A stretch of DNA of 64,000 nt, from contig NZ_LNYO01000013.1 in assembly GCF_001467895.1 (NCBI RefSeq), positions 1,231,354 to 1,295,353 of the forward strand. The letters are read 5' to 3'. Shown here in pieces: positions 27,437 to 36,855 of the stretch (within the stretch, counting starts at the first letter, position 1; each line of letters begins with the position of its first letter). Under the pieces are notes generated by a model. The model made no database searches. It saw only the letters and a list, made by a program, of their open reading frames with translations, and was not told where the DNA came from. Origin of the DNA: Legionella nautarum. GTDB lineage: Bacteria; Pseudomonadota; Gammaproteobacteria; Legionellales; Legionellaceae. A program made the position numbers and the translations under genes.

Positions 27437-29392
27437 TCACCCCATTGCAGCAAATAAAACATCCATTATTTGACTTGAAACTGCCATGACTCGGCTCGCC
27501 GCCTGATAAGCTTGCTCGAAGCGTAATAAATTACTCGCTTCCTCATCCAAATTGACACCGCTTTTACTTTCGCGAAAATCAACCGCTTGTTGATGCAGAA
27601 TCTCAGCAGCATCGCTACGAATTTTTGCTTGGTAAGTGACGCCACCAATACCCGTTATTAAATCAATATGCTTATCAAACAAAGTTTCTGTTCCACCATT
27701 AAAAATTTTATCTTGCTGCAGTGCGGCTAATAGCAAACCGTTGCGATTATCGCCAATACCACCAGTATTATATGAGGCAGAAAAGCTATCCCCAGTTTGG
27801 GGAATGCCTGACACGATCACTGAGTAAGAAGGATTTATCGAATCAGGAATCATCACTGTATTGTCTGTATTAGGTGTAAAGCTAAAAGGTCCCGTTGTTA
27901 CAGAGTCAGTGACATTAACCAAGTTATATTGGGTGGGTGAGATAAATTGAATGCTATATTCTTTCCCTATCGGCGTATTGGTATTGAACACTTCGCCTAA
28001 AGCAATATTTCCCGTTCCCATATTATTCAGGGAAGTCTGAGTCCGCACTGGCGAAGCTAAAGCAATTTCAAGCGGGTCGTTAATATTTAATTGCAGATCG
28101 CGCGCAGCACCACGCGTTGGCATTAAAGTAAAACTGTCACCATTAGTTAAATTTGCTAGATTATCAACAGTGATTGTCATACCATCTAAAACGACTTGTC
28201 CCGCAGGCGGCGCTGGCGGCGAACTTGTCCAGTTTAGAGTGGTTGATTGGCCATCCGATTGGCGGATTATTCTTACTTGATTAGTTGCCGTATCACTCAC
28301 TACAAGCTGATAGTCACTTATCATGGTTTGGCTAACGTCGGAAATAGCCACGGATAAAGCAGCAGTGCCTGTATTCGTGCTAGAAGATAAAGATCGGGCT
28401 ATTTGCAAACTTGCTTGGTTATAATCAGTAAAATAAGCCTTACCAATTTGACCATTCATATCAACACCCAACTCATGCTGAGAGTTAAATCCTGTCGCAA
28501 AACCAATAGCTAATTGGCCTATTACCTGACTCGCATAACCCAGTACATTTTCTTCGAAATCTAATAAACCACCGATCATACCGGAATGCAGGTTCATGCT
28601 AACATCAATTTGTCCCTGGCCATTTGATAAGAAAATATGAGTGCCTAATTGGCCTGTTGCATTGATATTTACAGCTAAATCACGCTGTTCGCCACCAATT
28701 ACTAACATTTCGCCATTACCAATAGCGACGTTCACACCGGCATCGCCTTGGTCAATAACTGTCACCTCAGTGTATTTTGCTAATTCTCGTAATAACTCAT
28801 CGCGAGTATCAAGTAATTCAGGAGCACCCGGTGCTGCGGTGAGTTGTTGATTAATTTGAGCGATATTTGCAGTGATTTGATTAATTTGCCCCACCGCTTC
28901 TGCAATCTGAAGGCTGTTATTGCGCTGATATTCATCCAAACGAAGCTGTAAGGAACTAAATTGACTACTTAATAACTGACTTTGCTGCAACATCAGAGAG
29001 CGAGCAGCCAAATTATCAGGCGTTTCGTTTAACTGTCCCAGGGCATTAAAAAAGGTTTGCATGCTAGAGGAAAGGCTTGTCCCTTTTTCTGAAAGTAATT
29101 TATCAATTTGAATAGCCTGTTGATAAAAATAGTCATATTCAGACTTGAGTGTTAACGTTTCTCGCACTTGCTCGGTCGCAAAGCGATCGCTATTACGTCT
29201 TACATCAGAAATAATAACGCCACTTCCAATATAGGAGTTGCTGCCATAGCGTTGGGATGGCAATGGTGAGAATTGCGCCGTTTCACGGGTATAAGCTCTA
29301 TTACTTGAATTCGCAATATTATTTCCTGTTACAGCAAGCGCTCGTTGAAATGCATTAAGACTTGTTGCAGCAATATTTAAAATTCCCGCCAT
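27437..29392 (-). CDS. flgK: flagellar hook-associated protein 1
   Basis: FlgK (HAP1) is the first junction ring on the hook tip. The N-terminal rod/hook motif is present (LNIAATSLNAFQRALAVTGN then NIANSSNRAYTRE), as is the C-terminal motif (GVNLDEEASNLLRFEQAYQA then ASRVMAVSSQIMD). At 651 aa it is slightly longer than enterobacterial FlgK, with a central variable domain. Substrate of the flagellar export apparatus. It precedes flgL by three bases; the ~80 bp gap on its 5' side toward flgJ carries a GC-rich palindrome. Confidence 0.97.
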   Translation of the reverse strand: MAGILNIAATSLNAFQRALAVTGNNIANSSNRAYTRETAQFSPLPSQRYGSNSYIGSGVIISDVRRNSDRFATEQVRETLTLKSEYDYFYQQAIQIDKLLSEKGTSLSSSMQTFFNALGQLNETPDNLAARSLMLQQSQLLSSQFSSLQLRLDEYQRNNSLQIAEAVGQINQITANIAQINQQLTAAPGAPELLDTRDELLRELAKYTEVTVIDQGDAGVNVAIGNGEMLVIGGEQRDLAVNINATGQLGTHIFLSNGQGQIDVSMNLHSGMIGGLLDFEENVLGYASQVIGQLAIGFATGFNSQHELGVDMNGQIGKAYFTDYNQASLQIARSLSSSTNTGTAALSVAISDVSQTMISDYQLVVSDTATNQVRIIRQSDGQSTTLNWTSSPPAPPAGQVVLDGMTITVDNLANLTNGDSFTLMPTRGAARDLQLNINDPLEIALASPVRTQTSLNNMGTGNIALGEVFNTNTPIGKEYSIQFISPTQYNLVNVTDSVTTGPFSFTPNTDNTVMIPDSINPSYSVIVSGIPQTGDSFSASYNTGGIGDNRNGLLLAALQQDKIFNGGTETLFDKHIDLITGIGGVTYQAKIRSDAAEILHQQAVDFRESKSGVNLDEEASNLLRFEQAYQAASRVMAVSSQIMDVLFAAMG

Positions 29393-29440
29393 GCTCCCTG
29401 CTCCTTATTAAACCCTGCTTTGTAAACAACTGGCAAATCC

Positions 29441-29464
29441 CCGTGGACAAGCCGCGGTACGTAG
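29441..29464. repeat. GC-rich palindromic repeat (CCGYGGACAAGCCGCGG type)
   Basis: A short GC-rich sequence, CCGTGGACAAGCCGCGGTAC followed by GTAG, sits in the AT-rich flgJ-flgK gap. The same core, direct or inverted, recurs three times at 58266-58404. It is a REP-like dispersed palindrome. Confidence 0.55.
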
Positions 29465-29472
29465 TGACCAGT

Positions 29473-30426
29473 CTATGCCTGTAAGTCTGACAAACCATTT
29501 CTCTGTAAAGCTTGTTGTAATTCATCGCCGTGGTAGATAGCTAAAATTTTAGAAGCGTATTGTGGATCTGTTGCATAACCTGCGCGATATAATTCATCGA
29601 CATAGCGTTCAGGACTCTTCGTATTCGCTAAAGCATCTTCATAGCGACCGCTCTCTTTAATTAAAGAGACATAATCATTAAAACTATTTTCAATTGAAGG
29701 ATATTTTCTAAATGAAGCGTTTACCTTGATTGGCGTATTAGCAATATACTCCGTTGTTTTTATTTGTACTGCATCAGTGGTATTGTTGCTTGCTTTTATA
29801 TTAAAAAGATTGTTAGAACTACTGCCGTCAGCATCTTTAGCAATATAATGTCCCCAGCCTGTTTCCAAAGCGGCTTGGGCAAGGAGAATTTTAGGATCTA
29901 AACCTAAAACACTGGCCGCTTCTCTCGCATAGGGCCAGGCTGAACGTACAAAATCATCTATCTGGGGATTTGGGGCCGTTTCTTTGATCGATATTGGCTC
30001 TCGTGCAGCCGTACGTGCAGCAAGCAGTGATTGCTCCAGTTTCGGTTGAGACGCATTCAGCTCATGCAGCGGCTTAGCGCTTGGCATAAGATTAGACTCC
30101 GTGGCGGGTATTTTAGGTTGCGTTTCTGGTTTGGCTAATTGTTTGGCCAACATTGTTGCTAAACCAATTCCCTTGCCTTGAGTGATACTAGTCGCATATT
30201 GCGCATCGAGCATCTCTTGGAACATCTCTTCACTTCGCCCCCTAAAAAGGCTCGTTTCTTCAAGAAAATGTTGCCCCATGCGCATACTTTTTAACATGGA
30301 TTGCAAAAAAATCGCTTCAAATTGCTTAGAAACCTCAGGCAAAGCCTCATTAGGGTCTTTTTGAGCTTTCATTTTTAAATCGCTTAAACCTTGGAAATCA
30401 CTTAAAGCTATTCCTTCAATTGCCAT
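29473..30426 (-). CDS. flgJ: flagellar rod assembly protein / peptidoglycan hydrolase
   Basis: FlgJ caps the growing rod and opens peptidoglycan. The N-terminal ~100 residues are the rod-binding domain (LPEVSKQFEAIFLQSMLKSM, SLFRGRSEEMFQEMLDAQYA). The C-terminal half is a glucosaminidase domain (ILLAQAALETGWGHYI with the catalytic Glu; FNIKAS; YPSIENSFNDYVSLI; YATDPQYASKI). The two-domain form is typical of gamma-proteobacteria, and 317 aa is normal. It is translated just after flgI (12 bp gap). Confidence 0.97.
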   Translation of the reverse strand: MAIEGIALSDFQGLSDLKMKAQKDPNEALPEVSKQFEAIFLQSMLKSMRMGQHFLEETSLFRGRSEEMFQEMLDAQYATSITQGKGIGLATMLAKQLAKPETQPKIPATESNLMPSAKPLHELNASQPKLEQSLLAARTAAREPISIKETAPNPQIDDFVRSAWPYAREAASVLGLDPKILLAQAALETGWGHYIAKDADGSSSNNLFNIKASNNTTDAVQIKTTEYIANTPIKVNASFRKYPSIENSFNDYVSLIKESGRYEDALANTKSPERYVDELYRAGYATDPQYASKILAIYHGDELQQALQRNGLSDLQA

Positions 30427-30438
30427 TTTAGATACCTA

Positions 30439-31542
30439 TTAAATAGTGATTATTGTTGCATTCAATGCACCTGCTTGTTTTAAAGCTTCAAGTATAGCAA
30501 CCAAATCGGCTGGAGTTGCACCCACTGCATTAATTGCTCTGACAATATCTTTTAATGAAGGCTTAGGCGCAAATAAAAAGGTATGATTCTCCTTTTCCTG
30601 AACTTGTATTTGCGAGTCAGGAACAACCACCGTTCTTCCATTAGCAAAGGGATTTGGTTGAGAAACTTGAGGGTTTTCACTGATCGAAACGATCAAATTA
30701 CCGTGAGATACTGCTGTAGGTTTCACATGAACCAGTTGTCCCATAACAACAGTCCCTGTCCTTGGATTGATGATTATTTTAGCCTCAGCTTCCCCAGGAG
30801 TAAATTCAATATTTTCCAATACGGATACGTACTCCACACGATTAGACATTAATTTAGGCGCAGTCACCCGAACAGAAGTAGCATCAATTGCTCTAGCAGT
30901 TCCTGGCCCCATCATTTCATTAATGGCATCTGTCATACGTCTTGCTGTTGTAAAATCGGGAGCATGTAAATTATAAATAAGATTTCGAGAAACATAGAAG
31001 GGGTTAGGAATATCCGCTTCAATTGTCGCTCCATTAGGAATTCTTCCGCCACTGGGAACGTTCACTGTGACATTCGAACCATCGTTGCCTGACACTGAAA
31101 GCGCATCAACGATAATATTTCCTTGAGCCATAGCATAGACACGACCGTCAGCTCCCTTTAAGGGAGTCATTAATAAAGTTCCGCCTCTTAAGCTTTTCGA
31201 GTCGCCAATGGATGAGATATTTATATCCATTGTTTGCCCTTTCTTCATAAAAGAACTCAGGTTCGCGGTGACCATCACTGCAGCAATATTTTTGGAGTTA
31301 AGTTTCGTTCCAGGAGGGATATTAATACCCAATTGGATCAACATATTGGCAAAACTTTCTTCTGTAAAGCGAGTACCCGTTCTATCTCCAGTACCATCCA
31401 ACCCTACCATCAGGCCATAGCCCACCAATTGGTTGGTCCTTACGCCGGCGAGGGTTGCTACATCCTTAATGCGTTCAGCCCAGACTGACGCCGTCAAGCT
31501 GCTGATAAGAATAGCAATAAGGGCTAAATAAAATTTACGCAT
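30439..31542 (-). CDS. flgI: flagellar P-ring protein
   Basis: FlgI forms the periplasmic P-ring around the rod. A cleavable signal peptide ([22 protein letters not shown]) precedes the mature N-terminus [20 protein letters not shown]. Family motifs include [20 protein letters not shown] and the C-terminus [20 protein letters not shown]. At 367 aa it has the usual length. It lies between flgH and flgJ, as in most gamma-proteobacteria. Confidence 0.97.
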   Translation of the reverse strand: MRKFYLALIAILISSLTASVWAERIKDVATLAGVRTNQLVGYGLMVGLDGTGDRTGTRFTEESFANMLIQLGINIPPGTKLNSKNIAAVMVTANLSSFMKKGQTMDINISSIGDSKSLRGGTLLMTPLKGADGRVYAMAQGNIIVDALSVSGNDGSNVTVNVPSGGRIPNGATIEADIPNPFYVSRNLIYNLHAPDFTTARRMTDAINEMMGPGTARAIDATSVRVTAPKLMSNRVEYVSVLENIEFTPGEAEAKIIINPRTGTVVMGQLVHVKPTAVSHGNLIVSISENPQVSQPNPFANGRTVVVPDSQIQVQEKENHTFLFAPKPSLKDIVRAINAVGATPADLVAILEALKQAGALNATIITI

Positions 31543-31557
31543 TCATTCATCCATCAA

Positions 31558-32250
31558 TTAGGTTGGGTATATTGGTCCCCAAATAAAGCGAGAGAACCAT
31601 CCCTGGGCATTCATATTGTTCAACTCCCCAACACCACCATACGCGATTCTTGCATTCGCAATTCGATCCGAGACGATGGTATTATCTGGCTTAATATCTT
31701 GTGGTCTAATAATTCCTGAAAGTCTTATGTATTCATCGCCCTGATTGATTTTATACCACTTCTCACCTTGAACCATCATATTGCCATTTGGCAGAACTTT
31801 AGAGACGGTTAAAGAGATACTGCCGAATAATTTATTATTTTGAATTTCTTGTCCTGTGCCATCAAATTGACGCCTTGAATCCATATCAAAGTCAAAGCTA
31901 TAACCTCCAAACATGGAAATAGGACGACCAAAGAAGGCTTTATTCGTCATTTTGATCGTGTCATTTTTTTGGCCTCGGGTACTTGCTTTCTTTTGTGCAT
32001 CTGTTTTTTCAAGCAAAATTACGGTGATTATATCGCCCACATGCCTTGCCCGCGGTGTTTCGAAAAGAGGCAATGCCGTTTCTGCATTATAAATAGCACC
32101 ATTTACATGACGTATTTGCTTAGGATCAGGAGACGCCGGATAAGTCGGGCCGTATTCTGGGTGCGTACCCGGAAATGGGGGATTCAAGGCATCGCAGCCA
32201 CTTAAGGTTGAAATAATGAATACACCCAATACTCGGCGAAAATTAGTCAT
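31558..32250 (-). CDS. flgH: flagellar L-ring lipoprotein
   Basis: FlgH forms the outer-membrane L-ring. A lipoprotein signal is present (VLGVFIISTLSGC, with acylated Cys at about residue 19). It also has GDIITVILLEKTDAQKKAST, NMMVQGEKWYKINQGDEYIR and SGIIRPQDIKPDNTIVSDRI, all characteristic of the family, and it ends with an aromatic C-terminus (WFSRFIWGPIYPT). 230 aa is full length. Encoded 13 bp after flgG. Confidence 0.97.
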   Translation of the reverse strand: MTNFRRVLGVFIISTLSGCDALNPPFPGTHPEYGPTYPASPDPKQIRHVNGAIYNAETALPLFETPRARHVGDIITVILLEKTDAQKKASTRGQKNDTIKMTNKAFFGRPISMFGGYSFDFDMDSRRQFDGTGQEIQNNKLFGSISLTVSKVLPNGNMMVQGEKWYKINQGDEYIRLSGIIRPQDIKPDNTIVSDRIANARIAYGGVGELNNMNAQGWFSRFIWGPIYPT

Positions 32251-32263
32251 TGGCCTTACTCAA

Positions 32264-33049
32264 TTACAAGGTTTGGTTTAGATACTGCAACATGTTATCA
32301 ACGGTCTGTATTCCTTTAGCATTGATTTCATAGCTGCGTTGAGCTTGAATCATATTTACTAACTCTTCGACCACATTGACGTTGGAAGCTTCTAATGAAC
32401 CTTGTAAAAGCGTCCCTAGACCTATATTTCCAGGGTTATCAGTTTGTACCGGACCACTTGCCACTGTTTGAAGAAATAAATTTTGCCCCATAGGCTGGAG
32501 TCCCGCCGGGTTAATAAAGGTATTAAGCTGAATTATTCCTAACTGTGTAGGGGTGTTATTTCCGGCCGTCAACACGTTGACTGTGCCATCTTGGCCGATA
32601 GTAATGTTGAGCGCTTGTTGCGGGATAGTAATGGGAGGTTGAACCACAAAACCGCCTGGAGTAACCAATTGGCCTTGAGAGTTAACCTGAAAAGTACCAT
32701 CTCTCGTATAAGCTTGGGTTCCATCAGGAAGTAGTACCTGGAAAAAACCGCTTCCTTGAATGGCCACATCTAATGGGTTTTGAGTATTGAGTATCCCCCC
32801 TTCGCTAAATATCTTTTGCGTTGAAACGAGATGGACCCCGCTACCCATGTTTAATCCCGTAGGTATTTCAGTAGTTTGAGTCGACTGGGCTCCGGCTTGA
32901 GTTAAATTTTGATAAATCAAATCTTCAAATGTGGCTCTCGATTTCTTAAATCCAGTGGTGTTAACGTTCGCCAAATTATTCGCAATATTCGCTATTTGTT
33001 TATCTTGTGCATCCAATCCCGTTTTACTGACCCATAACGCTGGTTCCAT
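32264..33049 (-). CDS. flgG: flagellar distal rod protein
   Basis: FlgG builds the distal rod. It has the N-terminal rod motif (IANIANNLANVNTTGFKKSR), the FlgG-specific insertion after it (ATFEDLIYQNLTQAGAQSTQ) and the C-terminal motif (EASNVNVVEELVNMIQAQRS, YEINAKGIQTVDNMLQYLNQ). 261 aa matches the ~260 aa norm. Exported by the flagellar apparatus. About 30 bp separate it from flgF. Confidence 0.97.
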   Translation of the reverse strand: MEPALWVSKTGLDAQDKQIANIANNLANVNTTGFKKSRATFEDLIYQNLTQAGAQSTQTTEIPTGLNMGSGVHLVSTQKIFSEGGILNTQNPLDVAIQGSGFFQVLLPDGTQAYTRDGTFQVNSQGQLVTPGGFVVQPPITIPQQALNITIGQDGTVNVLTAGNNTPTQLGIIQLNTFINPAGLQPMGQNLFLQTVASGPVQTDNPGNIGLGTLLQGSLEASNVNVVEELVNMIQAQRSYEINAKGIQTVDNMLQYLNQTL

Positions 33050-33081
33050 AGCTTTCCTTATCCCTAATTAAAAATGAAAAC

Positions 33082-33819
33082 TCATAGCTGCAAAAGCTGT
33101 GCCAATTTTTGCGCATTGCTATCTACAGCCCCAATTACTCTCATTCTTGCATTAAAATCCTGACCCGAATTTATCATAGATATCATTTGTTCTACAGGGC
33201 TTACGTTCGAACCTTCCAGGGCACCTTTAACAACCCTAATAGAAGCGTCAGAAGGTACGGTTCCAGCTCGGTTTAACTTCATCAAACCATCTACGTCTTT
33301 ATGGATCTGTTCAGGTTTCAATTTAACCAGTTTTAAGCGATCTAATACAACCACTTCGCTAGGGGGGCCATCAAAGGGAACAATCGAGATCGTTCCATCG
33401 GTTCCTATCTCTATCCGTTGTGCTGGGGGTATAGAAATGGGTCCGCCATCGCCAATGACAGGTCTATTGCCCCCGGTTACTAGCATACCATTTTCAGTGA
33501 CTCGAAAATCGCCTGCTTTGGTAAAAGCCTCTTTGCCTTTAGTATCTTGTACTACAAACCAACCATTACCTAGAACTGCCACATCTAAATCTCTACCAGT
33601 CGTCAGCAAGGGGCCATCGGAAAAATCTGTACCTGCTGGCTGGGTTACCGCAAAAGCCTGGCTGGATTGTACGGATCCAGTAACATATAAAGATTGGGCT
33701 TGAAATAAGTCGGCTTTGAATCCCGGTGAATTAATGTTAGCCATATTATGGCCAAGTATATTTTGACGATAAAAGTCAAGCTGCGAAGCATTCATTGAAT
33801 TATATAAAACTGGATCCAT
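33082..33819 (-). CDS. flgF: flagellar proximal rod protein
   Basis: FlgF is a proximal rod subunit. The start MDPVLYNSMNASQLDFYRQN leads into HNMANINSPGFKADLFQAQS, and the C-terminus reads EGSNVSPVEQMISMINSGQD, which is the FlgF form of the rod motif. At 245 aa it is normal length. The gene lies between flgE and flgG with an 18 bp upstream gap. Confidence 0.96.
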   Translation of the reverse strand: MDPVLYNSMNASQLDFYRQNILGHNMANINSPGFKADLFQAQSLYVTGSVQSSQAFAVTQPAGTDFSDGPLLTTGRDLDVAVLGNGWFVVQDTKGKEAFTKAGDFRVTENGMLVTGGNRPVIGDGGPISIPPAQRIEIGTDGTISIVPFDGPPSEVVVLDRLKLVKLKPEQIHKDVDGLMKLNRAGTVPSDASIRVVKGALEGSNVSPVEQMISMINSGQDFNARMRVIGAVDSNAQKLAQLLQL

Positions 33820-33837
33820 TTTTAAGCTCCTAACTCA

Positions 33838-35151
33838 TTAGCCAATATTTATAATAGTTTGAGTGATTGTATCGCCAGCCCTGATTGTTTGCGCATTGGC
33901 CTGAAAATAACGCTGCGCTGTAATAAGATTGACTAATTCACTCGTCAAATCAACGTTTGAATCTTCAAGTGCACCTGACTGAATCAACCCCAAACTTGCA
34001 GTACCCGGATTACCTACCAAAGCTTGCCCTGAGGAAGAGGTCTCACCCCAGGTAGTATTGCCAAGCGGCTGCAGGCCATTGAGATTGGGAAAATTGGCGA
34101 GCTGCACCTGTCCCATAATTTGAGATTGCCCATTGGTATAGCGACCAAACAATACACCATCTTGATCAATAGACACACTATTTAATTGCCCTGTGGTATA
34201 GCCATTTTGTGTGCTTGATTGCACTGCAAAAGGACTACCGAATTGAGTACTATTAGATAAATCGACAGTAAAGTTCAATGGATTTGCGCCATTGGTTAAG
34301 GCCAATGTTAAAGGTACTGCATTATTAGCAAGCGGCGTATTGGTTGTATCTGCTGCCCCCGAAAAACTTCCATCGCTATTAAAATTAATGCGATATAGGT
34401 TAGCACTGTTTGTAGTGCCTACGTTGGCGGGCACGTTTTGGTTATCAATTTGGAAAGCGACATACCATTGGTTATTAGTACCGGCTGGTGCAGACGCATT
34501 CGGTGCTCCGGCAGGAGCAGTTGCATCAGCACGAATAAAATACATGGATAACACATGGGAATTACCTAAACTATCGTAGATAGTGGATGAAGTCACATTG
34601 TTATAAGTATCACTGGCAGGAGTAGCACCACCTGCCCAGGCCACAGTGGGTGGAGTACTGTTAGCATATAAATTTACGCCAGTAGTAACCGTTGACGTGG
34701 CAAGCGGATTAATATTGGCAGTGTTAAGTTGTAAATTCCCCGTAACACTACCCACCGTCCCATTCGCATTGGGCAACAAACCCGTTAAATTTTGGTTAAA
34801 ACTATTAACAAGAAATCCTTGATTATCAATAGAGAAAGCACCTGCTCTCGTATAAACTGGCGCCCCATTATCACTTAAAACAAAAAATCCGCTACCGTTA
34901 ATCGCCAGGTCCAGACTATTATTGGTAAAGCTTAAATTGCCCTGCCCGAAAGTCTGCTGCACACCGGCTAGATTAACTCCATCCCCAATGGTATTAGCAC
35001 TACCGAAAAAACTATTGGCATAGACATCTGCAAACAATGCACGTGAGCTTTTAAAACCGGTTGTTGATGAATTGGCTATATTATTACCAACTACGCCTAA
35101 ATCACTGGTTGCAGCTTGCAGTCCACTAAGTCCTGTACCAAATATTGTCAT
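33838..35151 (-). CDS. flgE: flagellar hook protein
   Basis: FlgE polymerises into the flexible hook. N-terminal motif FGTGLSGLQAATSDLGVVGN then NIANSSTTGFKSSRALFADV; C-terminal EDSNVDLTSELVNLITAQRY then FQANAQTIRAGDTITQTIIN. The central domain is rich in Ala, Thr, Asn and Pro, the surface-exposed variable part. 437 aa is within the normal range. It follows flgD, its hook cap, by about 60 bp. Confidence 0.97.
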   Translation of the reverse strand: MTIFGTGLSGLQAATSDLGVVGNNIANSSTTGFKSSRALFADVYANSFFGSANTIGDGVNLAGVQQTFGQGNLSFTNNSLDLAINGSGFFVLSDNGAPVYTRAGAFSIDNQGFLVNSFNQNLTGLLPNANGTVGSVTGNLQLNTANINPLATSTVTTGVNLYANSTPPTVAWAGGATPASDTYNNVTSSTIYDSLGNSHVLSMYFIRADATAPAGAPNASAPAGTNNQWYVAFQIDNQNVPANVGTTNSANLYRINFNSDGSFSGAADTTNTPLANNAVPLTLALTNGANPLNFTVDLSNSTQFGSPFAVQSSTQNGYTTGQLNSVSIDQDGVLFGRYTNGQSQIMGQVQLANFPNLNGLQPLGNTTWGETSSSGQALVGNPGTASLGLIQSGALEDSNVDLTSELVNLITAQRYFQANAQTIRAGDTITQTIINIG

Positions 35152-35211
35152 GTTGCCTCCTGCATGAATAAGGTTCTGTTAGTTTCTTATTTTTCCCTAA
35201 CAGAGATATCC

Positions 35212-35874
35212 CTAGTTTGTAATCTGTTTAACGTCATTTAGTGATACAGTACCCACTCCTGCTACATTTAATTTAACACCCTCACCATTTTGGCCCAGGC
35301 TGACACTGTCGACATTAGCTGCAGTCATTGCTTTTAAGGCCACCTCCTTTCCAGAATAAATGCCATTTACTTTGATTGAATACCTCCCCGCAGGCATATG
35401 TTCGCCTTTTTGATTCAGGCCATCCCAGGAAAAACTATGAAAACCTGCGCCATGCTGACCGAGAGGAATTTTGCGAACTAAGTCCCCTGACTCTGAATAC
35501 ACAGAAGCCATTAAATTATCTACCGAGGCCGGCAGCTCGACTGCAGCCTTAGCTTCGCCTTGTTCGAGATTGAAACTGTCACTATCTACTAACACTTTGC
35601 GGCCAACTAAAGAAGAGGCTTGCAATGCTTGGTTAGATTGTAAGGAAGAAGCCAATTGTTGGATAGATTCCTGCATTTTACTAATCCCATCATTTGTACT
35701 AAATTGAGCTAATTGACCTAAAAAATCACCATTGGTTTTAGGCTCCAAAGGATCTTGGTTTTGTGCCTGAGCAACCATTAGTTTTAAAAAATCTTTCTGC
35801 CCTAAATTTTTAGCCGGGCCAGCGCCCATTTGTCCCAAAGTTGAATTAGCACTACTGACTGCATCCACTGTCAT
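35212..35874 (-). CDS. flgD: flagellar hook cap / scaffolding protein
   Basis: FlgD caps the hook during assembly. The conserved N-terminal segment (DFLKLMVAQAQNQDPLEPKT, NGDFLGQLAQFSTNDGISKM) and the FlgD Ig-like/Tudor core (FSWDGLNQKGEHMPAGRYSI) are clear. The ATG at 35874 is preferred because AAGGAG lies 6-7 nt before it; an upstream in-frame GTG (35892) would contain that site. 220 aa is normal. With this start the gene begins 11 bp after the flgC stop. Confidence 0.96.
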   Translation of the reverse strand: MTVDAVSSANSTLGQMGAGPAKNLGQKDFLKLMVAQAQNQDPLEPKTNGDFLGQLAQFSTNDGISKMQESIQQLASSLQSNQALQASSLVGRKVLVDSDSFNLEQGEAKAAVELPASVDNLMASVYSESGDLVRKIPLGQHGAGFHSFSWDGLNQKGEHMPAGRYSIKVNGIYSGKEVALKAMTAANVDSVSLGQNGEGVKLNVAGVGTVSLNDVKQITN

Positions 35875-35884
35875 AATTTGCTCC

Positions 35885-36307
35885 TTACTCACCTAACTGA
35901 AGTGTTCTTTGTATTAATTGTTTTGTGGTATTAAGCACACTAACACCCATTTCATACGCTCTCGAAGAAGAGATGATATTTGCCATTTCCTCTACAGAAT
36001 TAATGTTTGGCGCATAAACAAAACCATCTTGATCAGCGAGGGGATGATTAGGTTCAAAGCGCTTAACAGCTTCAGTAGTCGCTTCATAAACACCTGATAA
36101 AGCAACACCAGCTTTCGTTTGACCATCCATCCATTGCTGAGCTTCCTCTTGTACCGCAGTAAAAATTGGATATTGTGCACGATAAACTTCACCGGCACTG
36201 CCTGTGACTACATCGGCATTACTCATATTAGAAGCACTGGTTTTTAATCGTGCTGTTTCAGCGACAAGTGCCGAGCCAGAAATATCGAATATATTATTTA
36301 ATGACAT
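35885..36307 (-). CDS. flgC: flagellar proximal rod protein
   Basis: FlgC is a proximal rod component. It has the rod motif in the form AETARLKTSASNMSNADVVT and the C-terminal half ANIISSSRAYEMGVSVLNTT with KQLIQRTLQLGE. 140 aa matches the family. It starts only two bases after the flgB stop, so the two are co-translated. Confidence 0.97.
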   Translation of the reverse strand: MSLNNIFDISGSALVAETARLKTSASNMSNADVVTGSAGEVYRAQYPIFTAVQEEAQQWMDGQTKAGVALSGVYEATTEAVKRFEPNHPLADQDGFVYAPNINSVEEMANIISSSRAYEMGVSVLNTTKQLIQRTLQLGE

Positions 36308-36309
36308 TT

Positions 36310-36702
36310 TTATTCACCTTTCAGAGCAGTCATCATTGATTTAATCTTATTATCTAGAAAAGTTAAGCTAGCCTGATAATCAACAGCATTTTTAGTAAAT
36401 GCGGTTGTTTCTAGATCTTTATCCACGGTATTTCCATCAAGTGTCATATGACTAGGCATACGGTATTTGAGTTGCCCCTCAAACTTGCTTTGACCCTTAA
36501 TATGGTTGGGGGCATCAGTTGCCAATTGCTGTGAAGAAGAGGACATGGCTTGTCCTAGTGCCTCATTAAAATCAATATCTCTAGATTTATAATTCGGGGT
36601 ATTGAGGTTTGCCAAATTATTCGCAAGTTGTGAAGTACGCTGATCACGCAAAATTAATGCTTTGGCATGGATACCAAGATAACTATCTAAATCGAAAGCC
36701 AT
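36310..36702 (-). CDS. flgB: flagellar proximal rod protein, first gene of the operon
   Basis: FlgB is a rod component at the membrane end. The start MAFDLDSYLGIHAKALILRD with QRTSQLANNLANLNTPNYKS is typical, followed by KDLETTAFTKNAVDYQASLT. The ATG at 36702 has GGGAG 5-6 nt upstream; a longer open frame to 36792 crosses the promoter and is rejected. 130 aa is normal. The sigma-54 promoter about 35-50 bp upstream places the operon under RpoN and, by analogy with L. pneumophila, FleQ. Confidence 0.96.
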   Translation of the reverse strand: MAFDLDSYLGIHAKALILRDQRTSQLANNLANLNTPNYKSRDIDFNEALGQAMSSSSQQLATDAPNHIKGQSKFEGQLKYRMPSHMTLDGNTVDKDLETTAFTKNAVDYQASLTFLDNKIKSMMTALKGE

Positions 36703-36735
36703 TTTTACTCCCTGTTTAAACGACCTTAGCAACAA

Positions 36736-36752
36736 AGCAAATGTTGTGCCAA
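36736..36752 (-). promoter_or_regulatory. sigma-54 (-24/-12) promoter of the flgB operon
   Basis: On the minus strand the sequence TTGGCAC-AACAT-TTGCT matches the RpoN consensus TGGCAC-N5-TTGCW exactly. Transcription would start near 36725, about 22 bases before the flgB ATG. Direct reading of the sequence; use by RpoN is inferred from the flagellar gene it precedes. Confidence 0.85.
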
Positions 36753-36855
36753 TTTGCTTTGAAATTTTAATTATTCTTACCCTTAGCATCAAATCTAAGC
36801 TAAAATAGCACCCAAACCTTGATTTAGCCTTTTATTCAATGATTGGGGGATAGTA

